A stretch of DNA of 64,000 nucleotides from Tyto alba. Its lineage: Eukaryota > Chordata > Aves > Strigiformes > Tytonidae. How positions within the stretch are numbered: the first letter of the stretch is position 1; every line of letters begins with the position of its first letter. A model generated the notes under the pieces. That model had not been told where the DNA came from. It ran no database searches and saw only the letters and a program-made list of their open reading frames with translations. The stretch is taken from positions 1,016,779 to 1,080,778 of the forward strand of contig NW_024881296.1 in assembly GCF_018691265.1 (NCBI RefSeq), given 5' to 3'. Shown here one piece after another: positions 25,701-38,200 of the stretch. Position numbers and translations under genes: made by a program.

Positions 25701-28394
25701 TTTCCAGCCATTTCATTGTTTCTGTTCAGGCTCCTTTTTCTTCTGGGATGGTGAAGGTTTATATCCAGTCAGTGCTGTCCTTGAAATAGTGTTATGGGGG
25801 TTTTTTGTTTGTTTCAAGAACTATTTTTTTGTCTTTATGGTCTGTTCAGCTTTTGTCACATGGGATAAGATGATAAATAGTGTGCCAACTGAATTTCCCA
25901 AATAGGTGTAACAGCTTTTGTTAAATTTCAGGAGGTTTAATAATACGTTATGCTATTATCTACTGAAATTGAACTGGAGACTCGTAAACTCAAATTTAGT
26001 TATAAGGGATGATTTGTCATAACCAAATAAACCCACTCCTTTTTTATTTAAAAAGACAAAAAAAGAAACCAAGTACTCCTTTCCCTTTTCCAGGAGTTAG
26101 AGGTGGGGAGTGAGTCCCACCCCCATAGATGCAGTTTTTTCTGTCCTTTCTCCTAAACATCAGTGTGTTACTAAAGAGCTACGGATTTATGACCCTAGCA
26201 GACACAATGCCATTCACTATTTAACCAACTCCCCTATAGCTTTAAATAGTGCTATCTTCAAGATAAGGTGCCTTGAGATGAGCACAGCTAATATATACCA
26301 ATATCTACGTAACCAATCTTTTTTTCTACAAAAGAACAAAACCAGCACTTTCTACCAAGGTATATCTTTGTGTATAGCATATGGATCTTCCTTTGAAGTA
26401 AAACATTCAGAAAGCAATTGCAGTCTGGATGTACTGGGATGTTTAATCTTAGTGTTGATGGTTGACCACAGTAGATCTTGGAAATCTGGATATAAAGAAG
26501 GAATGACTGCTCTGATAGTTACAGAGAAGAAATGCCGTTATCCTATTTAGTGAATTGAAAACCCAGAAACTTGGAAAGTGAACAGGTTGGAATAATTTCT
26601 GTGTGAACAGTCACACTCTACAGACATCTTGGAAAGAATCTTTACATTCATGTATGACATTAAGCAGCAATTGCTAGACCTTGATGTAAAAGGGAGAGTG
26701 CTCTTGAGAGATGAGGCTTCTGAGATAAGAGAGTGAAACTCCTCTCTCAAATACCTTGTTAAGCAGCTGGTGCTGAGTAAGCCTATGTGGGAGCTTGTTG
26801 ACAACTTATTCTTTATTCTAAACAAAATTCCTTTTCAGTCTTCAGCTTGCATGTGATGTTACAAATTACTTCATGGTTTCATCTGATAAGCATGATGTTG
26901 TTTTATAACTGCAAAATACCCTTTAAAAAAATTATGTGTGTTAGATGCCAGACTTTCTTAGCAAATACCAAGAATTGTTTGTCTCAAGTGTTGTGGTATG
27001 TTGTGCTTCAGAACTGCAGAGCTTCACTTGCTGCTGTTGTACCCTTTGTGTGCTGCTGTTTAGGTGCATGCACAAAGTAATTTGCTAAAGACTTTGGAGT
27101 TAAGGATCATGTTTTGTCTGTGTTTCCGAACTAGTATTGTAAAGTCTGCACTTATTCTGGTGGTTAGAAATTCAAATATTTGCTAATATGCATAGGTTGT
27201 TTCACTTTTTCTGTAGATAAACTGTAACAACATACTATGCATTATTCATGACAAGTGTCATTTGAAATGGAAAGAGCTCAGTTGTTGCTCTCACTTTAAG
27301 GGCTCTAAGGTATGAACTAGATAACTGATGTGTACAACTGTGAATCTATAAATACTAGTAGTTATTGCTTCATTAATTACAATATTGAAAAAAGTCAAGA
27401 TCACTCTTCAGGAAAGAAAATTTTTGATCCTTACCTTGTTGATTACTGTAATTTGGTTTGTGATGGGTTTGCAATGTTATGATGGAGTTCTTAATCTATC
27501 TAGGCTGTGTGAATACTTTATTCTTTTTTCTTTTTTCCATGTGATTTAGTGATTTGCACTTAAATATTTTATGGATAATCTTTCCTTGTGCTGCTTTTGA
27601 GGAAAAGCTTTGATGAAGTTTGTTTTGCCCTAGGCTTTGCTGGTGCTCATAATGGCATTTCTCAACTGGCGGTTCGTAAGACAAAAGCAAGCTTGGCAGC
27701 AGCAGCTGTGAACACTGCACACATTGGCTCACAGTTATGAAATCCAAAGAACAGGGACACCTAGCAGACACCCATGAATTGGTAGAAAGGAACTTGAACA
27801 GTAGGGCAGCAGATCATAGCTACTGATTATAATAGCAGTTCCTTCCTCCACTCCTTCGCAGTTTCAAAGTTTATGGAGACATCTTTCAAAGTCTTTGGCA
27901 CTACTGAACATGCCTTATGTACATGACTGTTGTGGCATAGTACATCAGGTAGCTTAATTTCTGTCACACAGTCAGCTGAGCACACGAATGGGTGTGGGGA
28001 ACAAATGGACCAGGGTCATCGGCTATTTTATGAGTTGCTGGTGACAGGAGGTAGAGAATTGATGGGTTAAAACTGAGTTTAGTTGTGTCAGTGTGTTGCA
28101 CAACAGCTCAAGACAAATGTGTTTCATGCTCTGGCATTTCAGCACTGTCTGCTGAGAATATGATCGTATAGTTTACAAGAGACTTGAACTGTCCCCAGTG
28201 ATTCTCTGTGACTTCTAAAACAAAGGAATTGGTTAGAAAATGGGTTTGGGGAATATTCCTTTCTCATATCTAATATGGACATTGCCTATACGCACACTTA
28301 AAACATGAAACAGTAAAAATAAAAAATACAGAGATGACAAAAGCTAGCCAAATATACCTTTTTTTTTTTTTTTTTTTTTTCTCCCCTATTATAG
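16753..28394 (+). other. AFTPH: AFTPH intron 1 (11.6 kb)
   Basis: The intron is bounded by GTAAGAG at 16753 and by a 22-T run with CTCCCCTATTATAG before 28395. Its first 500 bases are still CpG island, and G runs at 16861-16912 could form quadruplexes on the transcript strand. The rest is AT-rich with scattered T and A runs (for example near 18090, 23615, 24580 and 25000). An open frame at 26110-26550 begins at GTG and has no recognisable product. I see no exon, RNA gene or delimitable transposon in it. Confidence 0.85.
28359..28380 (+). repeat. 22-T run in the exon 2 acceptor
   Basis: An uninterrupted run of 22 T lies 14 bases before the exon 2 acceptor AG and serves as its polypyrimidine tract. 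Its length is likely to vary between individuals because homopolymers slip. Confidence 0.9.
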
Positions 28395-30189
28395 AAATAC
28401 GTTAACCTTGAAGTGGAACTAAACAATGGAACCAGATATTATTCGAATGTACTCCTCATCCCCTCCACCACTAGACAATGGAGCTGATGATGATGATGAA
28501 GATGAGTTTGGAGAATTTGGAGGATTTTCTGGTGTAACCACTGCTGGTGTAGCTTTTGCTGATTTTGATACACAGGACTACGGTCATCCAAAGGAAGAGT
28601 TTATGCCCACAAATCATTTCATCCCACTTCACAATTATTCTGACAATGTAGCTAGCATTGCAACTTTCACATCTGTTAAAAATGTTAAAGATAAAGACTG
28701 CATTGCAGATCTTCCTACTCTTACTAAGGAACTTTCTGATATGTCAGCTACTAGTACCAGCAAAGAAAAATCTAAGTGTAGAACTTCAGGTACTGCTTTA
28801 GAAGATGTAAACAGAAGAGAGGAACAAAGAGACAGCACTGGGAAGTTGGAGGGTTTTTCTTCTCATGTTGTTAGAACTGGTAGAGCAGTTGAGAGCCAGA
28901 ATGAGCAAATAGATGCTTGTAATGGTGAGAAACTTCCATGTCTAGAGATTCTAACAAACGGATTTGCAGCATCAGACCCTGTAAATCCTCAGGGAACGGA
29001 AGATCTAGACAGTATCGGTGACTCAAAGGGACTGAAATCTGTTAGCGCCCATAGTACTGAGCAAAATTTGAACTCAATGCCTAGCTCAGGTGAAGACTTT
29101 GCAGATTTTGCTACGTTCTCAAACAAAAAACCAATCCATTTAGAGGGAAAAGGACCGACAATATCCAGTGTTCTTAGCGAAAGAGACTCTCTGAGCATTC
29201 AGGAGAACAACAGAATAAACAGAGTAACTCATACTGAAGAACAGGTTTGCATTTCGGAAATTAGTTGTGAACAGGGTCCCTCAGCACTGGAAGGTAATGA
29301 ATTTGCAATTTCTAGTACGTCTCAAACAACTGGAAGTTCAATATGCACTACTGAAAATGGAGAACACAGTGGGGGGAGAAGACAACATGGCATAGAGAAT
29401 GGCAAAGATTTTACTAGGCCTGATGACTCTTTGGGAACTGAGGACATCAAGGTTGATAAGATCCAAAGCCTAAGCTGTGCTGTTGCAGGAGAGAAATTGG
29501 GTGATTCTGAAGATCTTAAGAATGGTGGCAGTAGTACTGAAGTTGTAGCTTGCAGTGACACAAATGATGATGATTTTGGTGATTTTGGTTCAGTTGGCAG
29601 TGTGTCTCCCACCTTCATTAATGCTCAAGAATCAATAAATGCTCTAGATCTAGAAGGAACTTCTGAACAGCCCACACACAGGAGTGAACCTAATGGTGAA
29701 TTCAGGGACACAAGCACTGTTTCTCAGCAGCCAGCAAAGTTGGATCAAGCTGAACTAAATCAGACTGCTGACACTTCAGAATGTGATACTACCAGGAAAA
29801 CTTCTGGCTTAGACTTCCAACGTACTACTGAGGTAGAAAATGGTGATGGCAGTGAATTTGGAGACTTCGATTCGGTGCCAAAACCTCAAGATGAGAGTGT
29901 TGCTTTTCAGGACTCTGATGACTTTGCGGACTTCAGTTCAGCAGGTTGTAACCAGGCTACAGACTGGAATGCTTTTGAAGATGAACAAACAGACAGCTGT
30001 TCCTGGGCTGCCTTTGGAGATGAGCAAGCTGGTGAATCTCATCACAGAAAAGAGATGTGGCAGTCACATAGGACAGATGTATCTGCCAGGATTGAAGGTC
30101 CAATATTACACAAGACTGACAGTTTTGCTTTAACATCTTTCCAAGGAACTACCAGTAAGCAATCTCAAGAGCCGGCACCTTCAGTTCAG
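28395..30189 (+). CDS. AFTPH: AFTPH exon 2 (start codon, residues 1-588)
   Basis: Thirty-one bases of 5' UTR precede the ATG at 28426. The exon encodes 588 residues and ends in phase 0 at the donor TTCAG/GTAAGG. Visible motifs are an acidic run with EFGEFGGF at residues 27-34, FADF at about 45, DFADF at about 225, DDFGDFG at about 380, SEFGDFD at about 476, DDFADF at about 498, WNAF at 514 and WAAF at 527. The W motifs are followed by acidic residues. FGxF motifs are known ligands of gamma-type ear domains, and acidic WxxF motifs of AP-2 alpha and AP-1 gamma ears. Between the motifs the sequence is rich in S, T, E, D, N and Q, as expected of a disordered tether. The frame stays open 66 codons past the donor, but that part is intron. 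Confidence 0.96.
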
Positions 30190-32235
30190 GTAAGGGTGTT
30201 CTTGATTTTATTGTCTTGTTCTACTCTTGTGCATACAGCTTTGGTGGGTGAAATGGGCTGGTATGAAATAGTATGCTGTGTTTGCATCTTGTATCCTTTG
30301 CGCTGTCACTTCCTGCAGACAAATGAGTGGAGTATGCTGGAACTTGTATGCATTTGTTTTGATGATTATATGTGGTCCTTTACATAAACTGATCGAAGGA
30401 ATAAGCCATTGTAAACGTCTCAGAGCCTGTGGTAGTTCTTCCTTTGCTTCATAGTTCATTGCCTTTTCGTAAAATAGTGGTATGACTAGAAACTAAGATA
30501 ACCAGTTACCAAAATTGATCACTGCTATTCTCTATCCTGTTTTCAAAATCCGATGAGAAATTACTCAGTTTGTAAATAGCTACATTCATTTTCTTAAAGC
30601 AGAAAGCATGATAAAATATGACCTATGAGCTCTGTCCCTGGTATTCCAAGTCCTGGGAAGTTAACTATTTAAAAGTTATTTAAAAAATAAGTCCCCGTTG
30701 TACATTAATTGTGGGAAGCACCACGTTATAGCAAGTTCAAAAATACAGGAGTAGTGATTTCTTAAAGCTGCTGCTATTTCCAATTAGGAGTTTTGAGGAG
30801 GGCGAGGTGGGATTATTTCTTACCCACTAGGTTTTCTGCCTTAGTTGCTAAGTAGGTTTTTAATTCCTTCCTAAGTCTTTTCACCAGTCATCGCTGAGAT
30901 CTGTGCCTGTTCATACATAGATATCTACAAAATTCAGAACAAGAAATTGAGTTTAAAATTGTCTTCAGTGCTGCTTTTTAATCATGTCAAGCATGTGAGT
31001 AGTTGAGAGTATGTTTTGTCTTTTTGAAACATGTAGCAATGACAGCAATAAAGGGTGTTAGTGGTAATATGTGTCTGAAAGGTTTGGATCTTCTCTGGCA
31101 ATAAAAGGAAATGAGGTAAGTTCTTTCTTCCAGGACCTTGTGTAGGATTGGTGACAGCCCTGCTTCTTTCAGTTTCCTACCAGTGACAGGTGAAATGGCT
31201 TTTCAGAAAAAGGTTGTGCCAGCTGGAGCTTTGCAGGCATCAGCAAATGGAATGGAGCTTTTGGAACTTGGTGCTCATTTCTTGCTGCATTAAAAGGTGT
31301 GAGCCTCAGCTCCTGACACTTCCTGCTTGCTGTTTTGTGTAGGGACTGACACACCAAATTTCAGAGTGGCTTCACAAGTCATAAAAAGGCCCACAAGTGA
31401 ACCTGCAGGTGGATTTTTGTGCCTATGCAAAACCTGGCTCATCATCACCTGAATGTGTGGGTCCATTTCTCAAGTTGAAAGCACAGATCTAGTTACCTGT
31501 TCTGTTCATCATTCACCCATAAAATTGGAGCATACTAAGGTCATTAGTGCAATTAATCTAAATTGTTCCTGTTACCACTTGAAAGACTGTCCAGAATCTG
31601 ACAAAGAAATGGGGTGGGTAGATGATTCTAGTAAATCATCCATTTTTCTAGTTAATTGTGCTATTAAGGGATAGTCCAAAGGTTTCAAGCATTTATTTTT
31701 ACTTACAGTTTTCCATTATTTTTGTGATGGAGTTTTGATAGAATGCACTTTTGAATGTAAATGTTTATAAAAGCAGAACCTTCAGGGGTTCTGTAATTCC
31801 CCCCCCCCCCCCCCCCCCCCAAGTCTGTCTTCACAGAAGATAAAAACCAAGTTGCAGTGGAAGTTCTGCAGTCATCTGTCATGAAGTCACGCAGTAGTTT
31901 GGTTAGGTTGTAAAGCAAGTTTTGAGTCTTAAATATTTTTTCATTCCATTCCTTTTTACTACAGCCAGCTGTGACTGGATATAAAGAGATGTTACGCTTC
32001 CCCTGCCAGTGAGGAAGTACAACTCGCAGAATGTTTTATGCAAGCTGTAGAGGAAGTTGAGCTGGATATGTTTTCTCTGTTGCAATAGTTTCCTTAGCCT
32101 TGCAATGACAGTTGCTACTTACTTTTTTTTTTTTTCTTCTTCTTTTTCAGTTAACTCTTAAAACAATAGTTAAACATTTTCAAAACTTTGTATTCTGTAA
32201 GTGCTTTAAGTTTTGGAAGGATCTATTGAAACATT

Positions 32236-32296
<61 letters not shown>

Positions 32297-35200
32297 ATAA
32301 AAAAACACACTTTGTTTTAATCCATTGAGCCACAGTTTAATAAGATGCAGTTAGAACCATTGAGATTAGTTGAGTCAACATGAGCCAGCAGACAGTCCAA
32401 TACTTCGAGTGCAGAATCTTTGTAAAAATAAACTCAGATTTTGGTCAGCTTCCTTAGTTCTGTTTAAGAGAATGTCAAACCACAAAATACAGCATTTTAA
32501 AGTGTTTGCTAATCATCTGTTTCCCATGTATTAAAGTTGAGTTCTGCAGCTGTTTGATGCAAAAGCAGAAATACTTGCATGCAAAATAAAGCTAGGGAGA
32601 TGTGAGCGAACAAAGTGTTTTATTACTCTGACCAAAGAAGGATAAGGAGTAGAAGATCACTTGCATCAGTGTATTGGTGGCAGATCTAAAAAACACTTGC
32701 TGTAGCAACTTAAAGGGAGCAGGCTGTGCAAGAGAGAAAGACTGCATGTGTTAGACACTTGAGATAGATGTGAAAATTGAGACCTCAGCTTAGGCTAAAG
32801 GTGAACTGGGATCATTTACAAGATACTATATACACTTGATCTGTGATGTTGAGGCTAGGAGAGTCACTGTAATGTGGTAGTGAAATAATTTTGAGTAATG
32901 TATAAACAGAATGACCGTAATGTCATTCTTTTCAGTTTTCTGCTTTTGTATACTTAGCCAGCAGCATTACTGTTTAAATGTGGAAATGACGTATACAGCA
33001 ATTCTCATCCATCTAGAACGCAGCATGAAAGTTTTTTACCAGAAGCTCAAGCTCCCTTTCCACTGGTCTTTGTGTGTTTTCCTTTCTGTTTCCTTAGTTT
33101 GTGTATTGTGGATGTGGAGGTGGCAGCAAAATCTTGTGCTTTCTGAATGTGGTCTTGATTGTAAGGTATATGTCAGGCAAACTGTTTTAAAGATTGTGGA
33201 TTTGGTATAATGTTTAATTAGAAGTTAGATTTTGCTTGAATTCAACTAATTAATCCAGTTTTTGTTACAAAATACAGAATATAAAAGAAGAAAGTATGGG
33301 GGAAAAGGTCACAAAAATTACCTTCTATAATGACATGGTAGTGGTAAAAATATCATTGTGTCTTTTCTCCTTTGTCTTTGGTTTTAGGCTTTCTTAATCC
33401 TGCACACAATTTGCAATGTAGGATTTGTAACATGCTAACCTATTCAGTAGTGCTGCGTGGAGGGGAGAAGAAAAAGGGCATGGTATATAGTATTCAGTTA
33501 AAACTACTGAAAGGATTTGTAACCCCTTGGAAAAGGTTCGAGTTCCGAAGGCTGATGAACACAGATATGCAAACCCCACTCCCAAACAAGTGGTTGGCAA
33601 AGCAGAGGGCCCCGTGCTTGCTGGTGGCAGCGGGGGCTGCAGTGGTACTGTAGGAACTTGACAAATGCAGTAGCGTGGCAGAGCCTTTGTGATGGGGTGA
33701 GCAGGGAGGTCTACCAGAGATGCTGAAGTCCTGAGAAGGTACAACAGAGAATTGCTGTAACGCCCTGGGAGGCTGCTTGGAGAAATGAGGGTGGCAGGAC
33801 GTTCCGTTGCAGGATGCTACGGCCATGCCTTAAAACCGCAGCTGACGCTCTCGTCAGTCTTCTGTAAAGTGATGCGATCTGATGCGTTGCTAAAAAACCT
33901 GCTCTTGGCTTTGGGAGTTTTACATTTTTTTTTTTTATATATATATTTTTTTTTTTTTTCCAAATGTTTCCAACAGATCTACAAGAACTGTTCCCTGATC
34001 CCTGCTGGGAACGGGCCCCTGTCCACTTAGCTGCTCCCACATGCTTCTTCCTGCCATATTCCTCATCTCCTTATTTGAACCCATATTAATACTACTGTAT
34101 ACCTTCATCATTTAATGACTGTCTTCAGCTGAAATACATGTAATGGTTTGTTTCAGTATAGCTGCAGGCTTGCATTAGGTATAGATGTGCCTTTGTGTTC
34201 ATTAAAATTGATTTAGGATGTGTAGTGGTGGGTGAGCTCGTTGATCTAACAAGTTTTGAGCGAACCTGCACTCTACCATGCGGATTAATCCCTTTTATGT
34301 GATCATGTAGCATGCTGCTAAGTAATGTTTATAAGGAATATAAGGCTTGTGGCGCAGCTTTTTCACTGAGATAGTGTTGAGCATTAGTCAGCTGAGGGGG
34401 TTACTCTGCTGTATTGTGCATTAAGAATATATATAGGACTTAACTGCTCTTGTGCTTTGCTGCCTATTACCTATGGTAATCATGTGGGTGGGTAATACGG
34501 CTGTGCCTAGCTGTGTTCAAGGAGTATAGGCATCTCTAGAGGAGGAGGAGATGAATAGTGTCTTGGTTGGAAGGCCAGAACTTTTACCTGATTTAGCTGA
34601 GAGTTAACAAATCCTGGAAAGGGAGGAAGAGAAACCTGAACAATCCTCCAAGTGGGTTTTAAGATCCTCTGCTTATTAGAGAGCCTGTGCTCACAGGCTC
34701 TACCTCTTCAGATTAATCAGACAGCATGGGTGATGCACAGTTACTAAGCCACAAGTATGCATCAAGACAAAGAAAACCCTGGATCACTGTCACTTAGAGT
34801 ACTTTGTCTTGAGCAGTGAATTAAATCATCCTCTTGGAAAAAAAATAATTATGACCGTGAAGACCTCAGCCTCCCTGTTCACTAAGATACACTAAGATAG
34901 TGTTCGCTAAATTCAGACAGTTGGGTAACAACTTGCAGTGTAAATATATCTGTCTGGAAAGGTTGGGGCTTTTTAAGTCCATAGCACAGTTCCTAAGTAT
35001 GTGCAGCTGAATGCCGGTAAGAAACAGACCATTAAAATTAGCCCATAACTGCTGTTTTTCAGAACAGGCTGACTGAGGGGATCTTACAAAAGAAAATAGT
35101 TTGGAAGGGGGTCGTTTTAGCATTTATATTTATCACAGAATAAAATTATTTTCCATTTTGTACACTTAAGTTTCATCTGCTTATACTCCATCTCAGAGCC

Positions 35201-38200
35201 TGACTAAAAAGTACCACCCCACTAGATAATAACATGACCAACTGAAATGAGTAAATTTTATGTAGTCTAGATAAATAACTGTTAAACTTCATTTTGCTTG
35301 CATGGAAGACGCAAGATTTGCCACATTCTTCAACTGAGGGAGAAAAAATGTGCAAGCCTTCCAGCAAGAATGAGACAGCTTCACTTTCCTACACTGAACC
35401 TCCCTGAGGTTTATAACTCTCGTATCAAGCAGTAAAAAGCGCAGAGAAGTCTTTTTCTTCTTTCTCAAGACACTAAATTTTCAGATTTGTTTTGCAGCTG
35501 ATCTTGAGACCTTTATAGTTACTGTTTAAAAATGTTTTGGGGTTATTTAGGACTATCATTCTCTCTTTAATTCTTCATATCGTTGTAAAAAAAAAAAATC
35601 TTTGTTTCGTGTTAGTAAGGGTTGTTAGCTCTTGTGGCATCTTCTTTCTGGCTTGTAAATCTCGGTTTGTGACCACTGTTTCCATTGTAAATTACCCGAG
35701 GTAATAAAAATGGAACAATTCAAATGTTCACCTCTAAGAAATTTATGGCACCACCTTAAATTTATCTGCTTTTCAAGGAGGGGTGGAGAAAAGCCATCAC
35801 ATTTGAGTCATGATATGTTAAACTGGTGTTCTGTGTAAGCTTTGTTTCTGTTTTTCATTCAGTTTTCTGCCTGCAGCACTTCTCCCATTGCTTTTGAGAA
35901 GGTGTTCTTTTTGCTAAGCAGAGCCTGCACATCAGAGAAATAAATTGTTGCTATGTGGATGGAAACTATGTGTAGTTTAAGCAGTCCATAAACCTTTCCA
36001 AAGAAAAAAACTGCCCCCATTTAACTTGGACTTTAGTGATTTGTTTGTTTGCGTATGTGTGCAAACAGCTTTGTTTAATACTTGAATACAAAAGATTGTG
36101 ACCCCCTGAAGTTGATTGGTGTGTTTCCCCAAGGTGAGTTGCATCCATTGAAATCAGCTTTGCAGCTCCCCTGTGTTAACTGTATGGTCATGTAGTTTAG
36201 CTGTTTAAAAAAAAAAAAAAAAAAATCCCCCAAACCTAAAAAACCTTAACCCCAAAAAACTCCAAATAAAATAAAATTTAAAAAACCCAAACCTGCCACA
36301 CATATGGAGTATAAGGCAACTTAGCTCCTCACAGGCAAATGTGTTGCTGCAAAATATGGTTTGGTTGTTAGAAAGCTGAGCAAAGGGAATTTCTCATTTA
36401 ACCTCTGCTTTATTTTGTTGAAACAGTCATAAATACCTGTGTTAGGCACTTGACAGAGCCTAACATGATTTAAAATAAGTAAATAAGATCTCTCTGGTTA
36501 ATCAATTTATTTTCTTGGCTTCTGGCCCCTGAGCTTTGTTCTGCTGTTTTTTGAGAGCCTTCACTCAGCTTCTGAATTCTAACTAGAAGCTGAGCGTGTC
36601 CATATGGACTTTATTCCTTTCCTAAATTATACATTTAGCATCTTGGATCCTTCATATGCTCATTTCTGTCTCCTTATGTTCTTCTATCAGATAAGACTTG
36701 AATATCTAAATATTCTCAATAATTTAACTCTTACACTGGTTTTATTTATTCTTGGGTCTTCCAGTTTTCTGTTCAATAGGAGCAAACAGCCCAGAGCTTG
36801 AGTGTTGCTTCCTCCGTAGCCTCTTTTCCTGGCAGCAGGAAAAGGAGGGCTGAAGGCGTGCTCTACTTCCAGCTCTTCCCCCTTCTTAAAGCACCTCTGG
36901 GGGCTGCCAGAGCAGAGATACTGCAGACTGTAAGCAAGAGTGGGGAAAATGAGGGATTGTGTTGAGAAATGGGGCTGACCTCTCTGATGGAACATGGGGA
37001 GGAAGGAGGGACAAAATGCCACTCCACTCTTCAGCTTCCAGCACGAGGAGAAGCTCACCAGATGAGTGCTTGTGTCTGTTCCACAGCTCACGTGTGATGG
37101 GGACCCTGGAGAGAAGCAAGAAGACTTTTTTGGGTTGTTTTTGTTTTTTTGTTTGTCTTGTTTTTTTTTTTTTCCCCCCCACCTTGTACACATCGTTCGC
37201 TGAAGCTTCACCCAGAGAAGCATTACAGAAGTCATAGGATGAAAACTGCAGTTTGTATCAACTGTTATCGTATCGTGGCCCAAGTATGTTGTCTTTATGG
37301 CAAGTTTGAGCATCTCCTCTTTTCATAGCTCTGAAGAAAGGCAGGGATCTGTCACTGTTGAGTTCACATGGAGGCAGCTGGGGAGGATTTAGTGTGCTGG
37401 GTGGCCAGTGTAGATTTGCTGCATGGAAGGAGTTCATCGATTCTGTAGTCTTGTGATGGAGAAGATGAAAACGAATTCTGTAAACCAAGTACTTTGGCCT
37501 TTCAGTTCTGGAGGCTGGATCTTGCCCCTTATTTAACTGCCAAGGAGATAAATTCTAATCCTGTGGTTATTATTCTCACTTGAAAATCTGTTACATCTGT
37601 GATATTTTGATTGTTTCAGGTGGTGATTACCACATATCTTAAGTGTTTACCAAAACCTTCTATGCAGTCACAGAAACTACAGGGCTTTGAATTTGTCAAG
37701 TGTTTGGAGAATCACAGTTAATTTTTAGAATGGCAGCTGTAGGCTTTGTTCACATCTTCAGAAAGTGCCTTTAAGAATTACTCTTCTCAGAGGGCAGTGG
37801 AGAACACTTGGGTATCAAATGCTTTTAGTAAGGGGAGAAGTGGAGAAAAGTTCTTGTTTTCTTTTCTGCTTTTTTTTTTTTTTGTTTTCAGGATTTTTCA
37901 CCCTGAAAGACATGACACTGCTGTGTATGACAGTAGTAGTATTTTCTTACGGTCTGTTTTGTACAAACAACAGATTGAGGTTTGTAGAATGTGGACACTT
38001 ACACTAATTTAAAAATCTTGGTAATGCCCTTTATACCTGGGAGCTGTGACCACAGAATTTCATTGCCAATTAAAAGAAAAAGTTCAGCTGCTTCCATTAA
38101 GGACATTGCCACTGCCGGGGAGATGTATGTTTGTACACTCATCCCTGTGTCCATTTGCACACATAGAATTAATTACTGTGGTTTACTATGGAAACCGCTT

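Larger units (their letters stand above)
16713..28405 (+). other. Upstream ORF 2, completed by splicing exon 1 to exon 2
   Basis: The ATG at 16713, in a GCCGCCATGC context with G at -3, reads 13 codons plus one base to the donor at 16752. After joining to exon 2 at 28395 it continues GAA-ATA-CGT and stops at TAA 28403-28405. The product would be MPARAPPPHTQPAEIR, 16 residues. The stop lies 20 bases before the main ATG at 28426, so efficient translation would require leaky scanning or reinitiation for aftiphilin synthesis. Joined parts are 16713-16752 and 28395-28405. Confidence 0.55.

Noticed and set aside
26110..26550. 146-codon open frame in intron 1
   Set aside because: It begins at GTG, its first in-frame ATG is 56 codons later, the product matches no family I know, and there is no sign of coding constraint or splice sites.
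30190..30387. Extension of the exon 2 frame 65 codons past 30189
   Set aside because: A consensus donor sits at 30190 and joining to exon 3 restores the conserved protein; the extension is hydrophobic, intron-like and not aftiphilin-like.
33530..33552. GGTTCGAGTTCC, a tRNA B-box-like sequence
   Set aside because: The flanks do not form a T arm and no A box or acceptor stem can be built upstream.
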